Below are positions 62,131 through 64,000 of a DNA stretch of 64,000 bases, in pieces. The position numbers and the translations under genes are program-made. The notes below the pieces were generated by a model. It searched no databases. It was not told the DNA's origin and saw only the letters and a program-made list of their open reading frames with translations. Origin of the DNA: Oleomonas cavernae (GTDB taxonomy: Bacteria; Pseudomonadota; Alphaproteobacteria; Zavarziniales; Zavarziniaceae); contig NZ_QYUK01000011.1 of the NCBI RefSeq assembly GCF_003590945.1, positions 2,446,001-2,510,000 on the forward strand, written 5' to 3'. The first letter of the stretch is position 1. Every line of letters starts with the position of its first letter.

Positions 62131-63468
62131 TCACGCCTTGATCGCCCAGAGTTCCATCGCCACCTGCGGGAAATCGCCGGCGAGATGGATGGCGATGCCA
62201 CCCGAGGTGGCGAGCTGGCCGAAGTACGGGCTGGAACGATCGAGCTCGAAATAGCTGGCACCGGCATGATACGGCACTTCGCGCGGGGCGACCGGCAGGG
62301 GCCGGGCACCGATGCCGCCCAACTGCACGTTCACCAGCTCGCGGATCTGTTCGACCGGGCCGATCTTCACCTGGCTGGGGAAGTTGCGGCGCAGCACCTC
62401 GGGCGGCATGTCGGCCTTCACGCTCAGGCAGAAGGTCGCGGTCTTGAGCAGGCTCTTGTCGGCGATGACGCCGACCCGCATGCCCCATTTGCGCTCCTGC
62501 AGCGGGATGTTGATCGCGGTCTGTTCCAGCACCGCCGACAGCGACTGGCGCAACTCGGTCATCAGGGCGTGGAAGGTGCGCTGCAGATCCTCGTGGCGAT
62601 AGGTCGGGAAGGTCGGCGGGCGCTTGGCCGCCGCGGTGAAGGTCGCCAGTTCGCCGGCCAGCTCCAGCCCGGTCATGTAGAAGGTCTCGGGGTGCATCAG
62701 GTTGCCGGCGCCATAATGGGCAAACAGCGGCTCGTAACGATTGACGATCTGCAGCAGCAGGAAATCCGACAACTGCCCGACGCCGGCCCGGGTGCCGGAA
62801 GCCGAGGCACGGGCCGCCAGGGCCTCACCCCTCGTGTGCAGCAGGCCTAAAATCTCTGTAACGAAGCCGATCAGTTGCGGCGAGGCGGCACAGGCCAGCA
62901 CCGGCGGGATGAAGCGCTCGTCGATGACGATGCGCTTGTCGGCCTGGACCTCGACGATGCGGGTGAGGCCGATGCAGGCGTAACCCGCACGGTCATCGGA
63001 TTCGAGCAGGTAGCGCAGGCGTGGCCGGCCGACGTTCAGGCCGGCGATGCCCGGCGCCCCGTGGATGGCATCGGTCGCCTCGAATTCATGGGCGGCATAG
63101 CGTGCCGGGGTCTCGGCCTTGGGATCGAGGGTGAATTCCGGGGCGCCCGGCTGGCGCAGCGGGATGGCCAGGAATACCGCCTGGTTGCGCACGCTCTCGG
63201 TCACTTCCAGCGGGGCCGGGTGATCGGCCTCGTCGGGGATGGCGAAGGGCGTGCCGTCCTCGAACACGCCGGCGGCATTGATCAGCGCCAGCCGCCCGGT
63301 CTTCAGCATGTCGCGGTTCAGTGCGAACTCGGTCAGGCCCCAGGCATGGGGCCGCAAGCCGTCGACCCGGCCACGCACCAGCCGTTCGACATAGCGATCG
63401 AACTGCTGGAAATGCTGGGTCCGGAGGAACATCCCCTCCGACCAGACGACCTTGTCGTTCCACCCCAT
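62131..63468 (-). CDS. tssK: T6SS baseplate component TssK
   Basis: A 445-residue protein with the TssK start KVVWSEGMFLRTQHFQQFDRY and conserved segments GLTEFALNRDML, RLRYLLESDDR and the C-terminal HLAGDFPQVAMELWAI. TssK links the cytoplasmic baseplate to the TssLM membrane complex. ATG 63468 has GGGAGTGG upstream. tssJ, usually a neighbour, is not between tssK and tssL and must lie elsewhere. Confidence 0.93.
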   Translation of the reverse strand: MGWNDKVVWSEGMFLRTQHFQQFDRYVERLVRGRVDGLRPHAWGLTEFALNRDMLKTGRLALINAAGVFEDGTPFAIPDEADHPAPLEVTESVRNQAVFLAIPLRQPGAPEFTLDPKAETPARYAAHEFEATDAIHGAPGIAGLNVGRPRLRYLLESDDRAGYACIGLTRIVEVQADKRIVIDERFIPPVLACAASPQLIGFVTEILGLLHTRGEALAARASASGTRAGVGQLSDFLLLQIVNRYEPLFAHYGAGNLMHPETFYMTGLELAGELATFTAAAKRPPTFPTYRHEDLQRTFHALMTELRQSLSAVLEQTAINIPLQERKWGMRVGVIADKSLLKTATFCLSVKADMPPEVLRRNFPSQVKIGPVEQIRELVNVQLGGIGARPLPVAPREVPYHAGASYFELDRSSPYFGQLATSGGIAIHLAGDFPQVAMELWAIKA

Positions 63469-63505
63469 CTATCCACTCCCGCGAGGCGCCCCCCGATTAC
63501 GAGAA

Positions 63506-64000
63506 TCAGAGCCGCCGGATCTGGTCTTCATAGGCCGCAGCAAAAGCGCGCCCGAATATCTTATCAAAATCCTCGTCGAGGCCACCGACGACCTCGCCGA
63601 ACAGGACCTCGTAGAGTTCCCAGTATTTGTTCTTCTTGCCCCCGCCAATCGAGAAGCCGCCGCCCTCGCCATCGACCTTGGTCTTGATCGTGGCCGGGTC
63701 CAGGCGCTTGAGGACCGATTTCATCGCCGTCTGCAAGGCCACCATGACCGCGATCTCGTGGGCTTGCAGGTCGGCGAAGACCTCGCGCGCCGCCTCGACC
63801 GGCCCCAGATAGCCCTGGCGCGGCGGCTGCAGCATGGCCGCCAGCGCCTCCTCCAAGGTCACCGCGAACTTCAGCGGGTTGTTGTTGGCCTGGCCGATCA
63901 TCGTCTGCTCGATGCGGAATTCGTTCTTGAGCTTGGCCCTGGTCTGGATCAGGTCGCGGGCGCCCTCGACCAGCACGCGGAAAATCTGCCCGGCAAGCTG
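63506..64000 (-). CDS. tagH: TagH-like T6SS FHA protein, C-terminal part (runs off right edge)
   Basis: The last 164 residues of a protein whose C-terminal region matches TagH/Fha: LVEGARDLIQTRAKLKNEFRIEQTMIGQANNNPLKF, then DLQAHEIAVMVALQTAMKSVLKRLDP and the closing AFAAAYEDQIRRL. The N-terminal FHA domain lies outside the window. Phosphorylated FHA proteins activate T6SS assembly and are the target of the phosphatase encoded at the other end of this block. It is 37 bases upstream of tssK. Confidence 0.85.
   Translation of the reverse strand, partial: QLAGQIFRVLVEGARDLIQTRAKLKNEFRIEQTMIGQANNNPLKFAVTLEEALAAMLQPPRQGYLGPVEAAREVFADLQAHEIAVMVALQTAMKSVLKRLDPATIKTKVDGEGGGFSIGGGKKNKYWELYEVLFGEVVGGLDEDFDKIFGRAFAAAYEDQIRRL

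Noticed and set aside
10000-62860. TTA codons as a bldA-like regulatory code
   Set aside because: That system belongs to Streptomyces; the context bias (TTAGG) and alphaproteobacterial gene content make it unlikely here.

Overview
The window is 64 kb of GC-rich, densely packed DNA with long same-strand operons, Shine-Dalgarno starts and frequent GTG starts. Gene content (fused TRAP-TAXI transporter, type VI secretion, PHA synthase, RTX/FG-GAP protein, alpha2beta2-type acyl-CoA dehydrogenases) suggests a free-living alphaproteobacterium, perhaps of the Rhodospirillales kind; this is inference, as no rRNA, tRNA or marker gene is present. No gap between annotated genes exceeds 300 bases, and I saw no tRNA, rRNA, CRISPR array, insertion sequence or phage.

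Layout. (1) 1-5.85 kb, minus strand: the start of a giant RTX/FG-GAP repeat protein that runs off the left edge and contains a 2,430-bp internal duplication. (2) 6.0-7.8 kb: a LysR regulator and a divergent Phd/VapC-type toxin-antitoxin pair. (3) 7.8-40.8 kb, minus strand, with hsaB on the plus strand at 41 kb: a steroid-catabolism cluster. In transcription order it holds an AraC-type regulator, PHA synthase, PHA depolymerase, hsaA, kshB, hsaC, a YCF48-like propeller, an MMPL/RND transporter, hsaD, DUF1302, DUF1329, hsaE, an SDR, an amidohydrolase, fadD3, ipdA, ipdB, echA20, ipdC, an enoyl-CoA hydratase, four acyl-CoA dehydrogenase subunits, fadA6, ipdF, another SDR and an SCP2 sterol-carrier protein. 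The Hsa enzymes open and split ring A to give HIP and a C6 dienol acid. FadD3, the ACADs, IpdF, IpdC, EchA20, IpdAB and FadA6 then degrade rings C/D to CoA thioesters, which could feed the neighbouring PHA genes. DUF1302/DUF1329/YCF48/MMPL plus SCP2 look like a trafficking set for the hydrophobic substrate. (4) 41.5-43.7 kb: a CDF metal exporter, then a lower-GC two-gene insert bounded by a diverged copy of the exporter's 3' end. (5) 43.8-52.8 kb: penicillin acylase-family hydrolase, SnoaL-like protein, a TAXI-TRAP operon that includes a Gre-family protein and DUF1850, a trypsin-like protease, and two small secreted proteins. (6) 52.8-55.3 kb: HrpB helicase. (7) 55.5-64 kb, minus strand: a type VI secretion block (tagH-tssK-tssL-tssM-tagF-pppA) leaving the right edge.

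Quality note. Ten genes are interrupted, at eleven points, by what looks in every case like loss of a single base in a G/C run. Restoring one base gives a full-length family member each time. I annotate these as genes with suspected sequence errors rather than as pseudogenes. A recurrent TTAGG context for the rare leucine codon TTA also hints at systematic base-calling error. Verify these sites before any biological reading.
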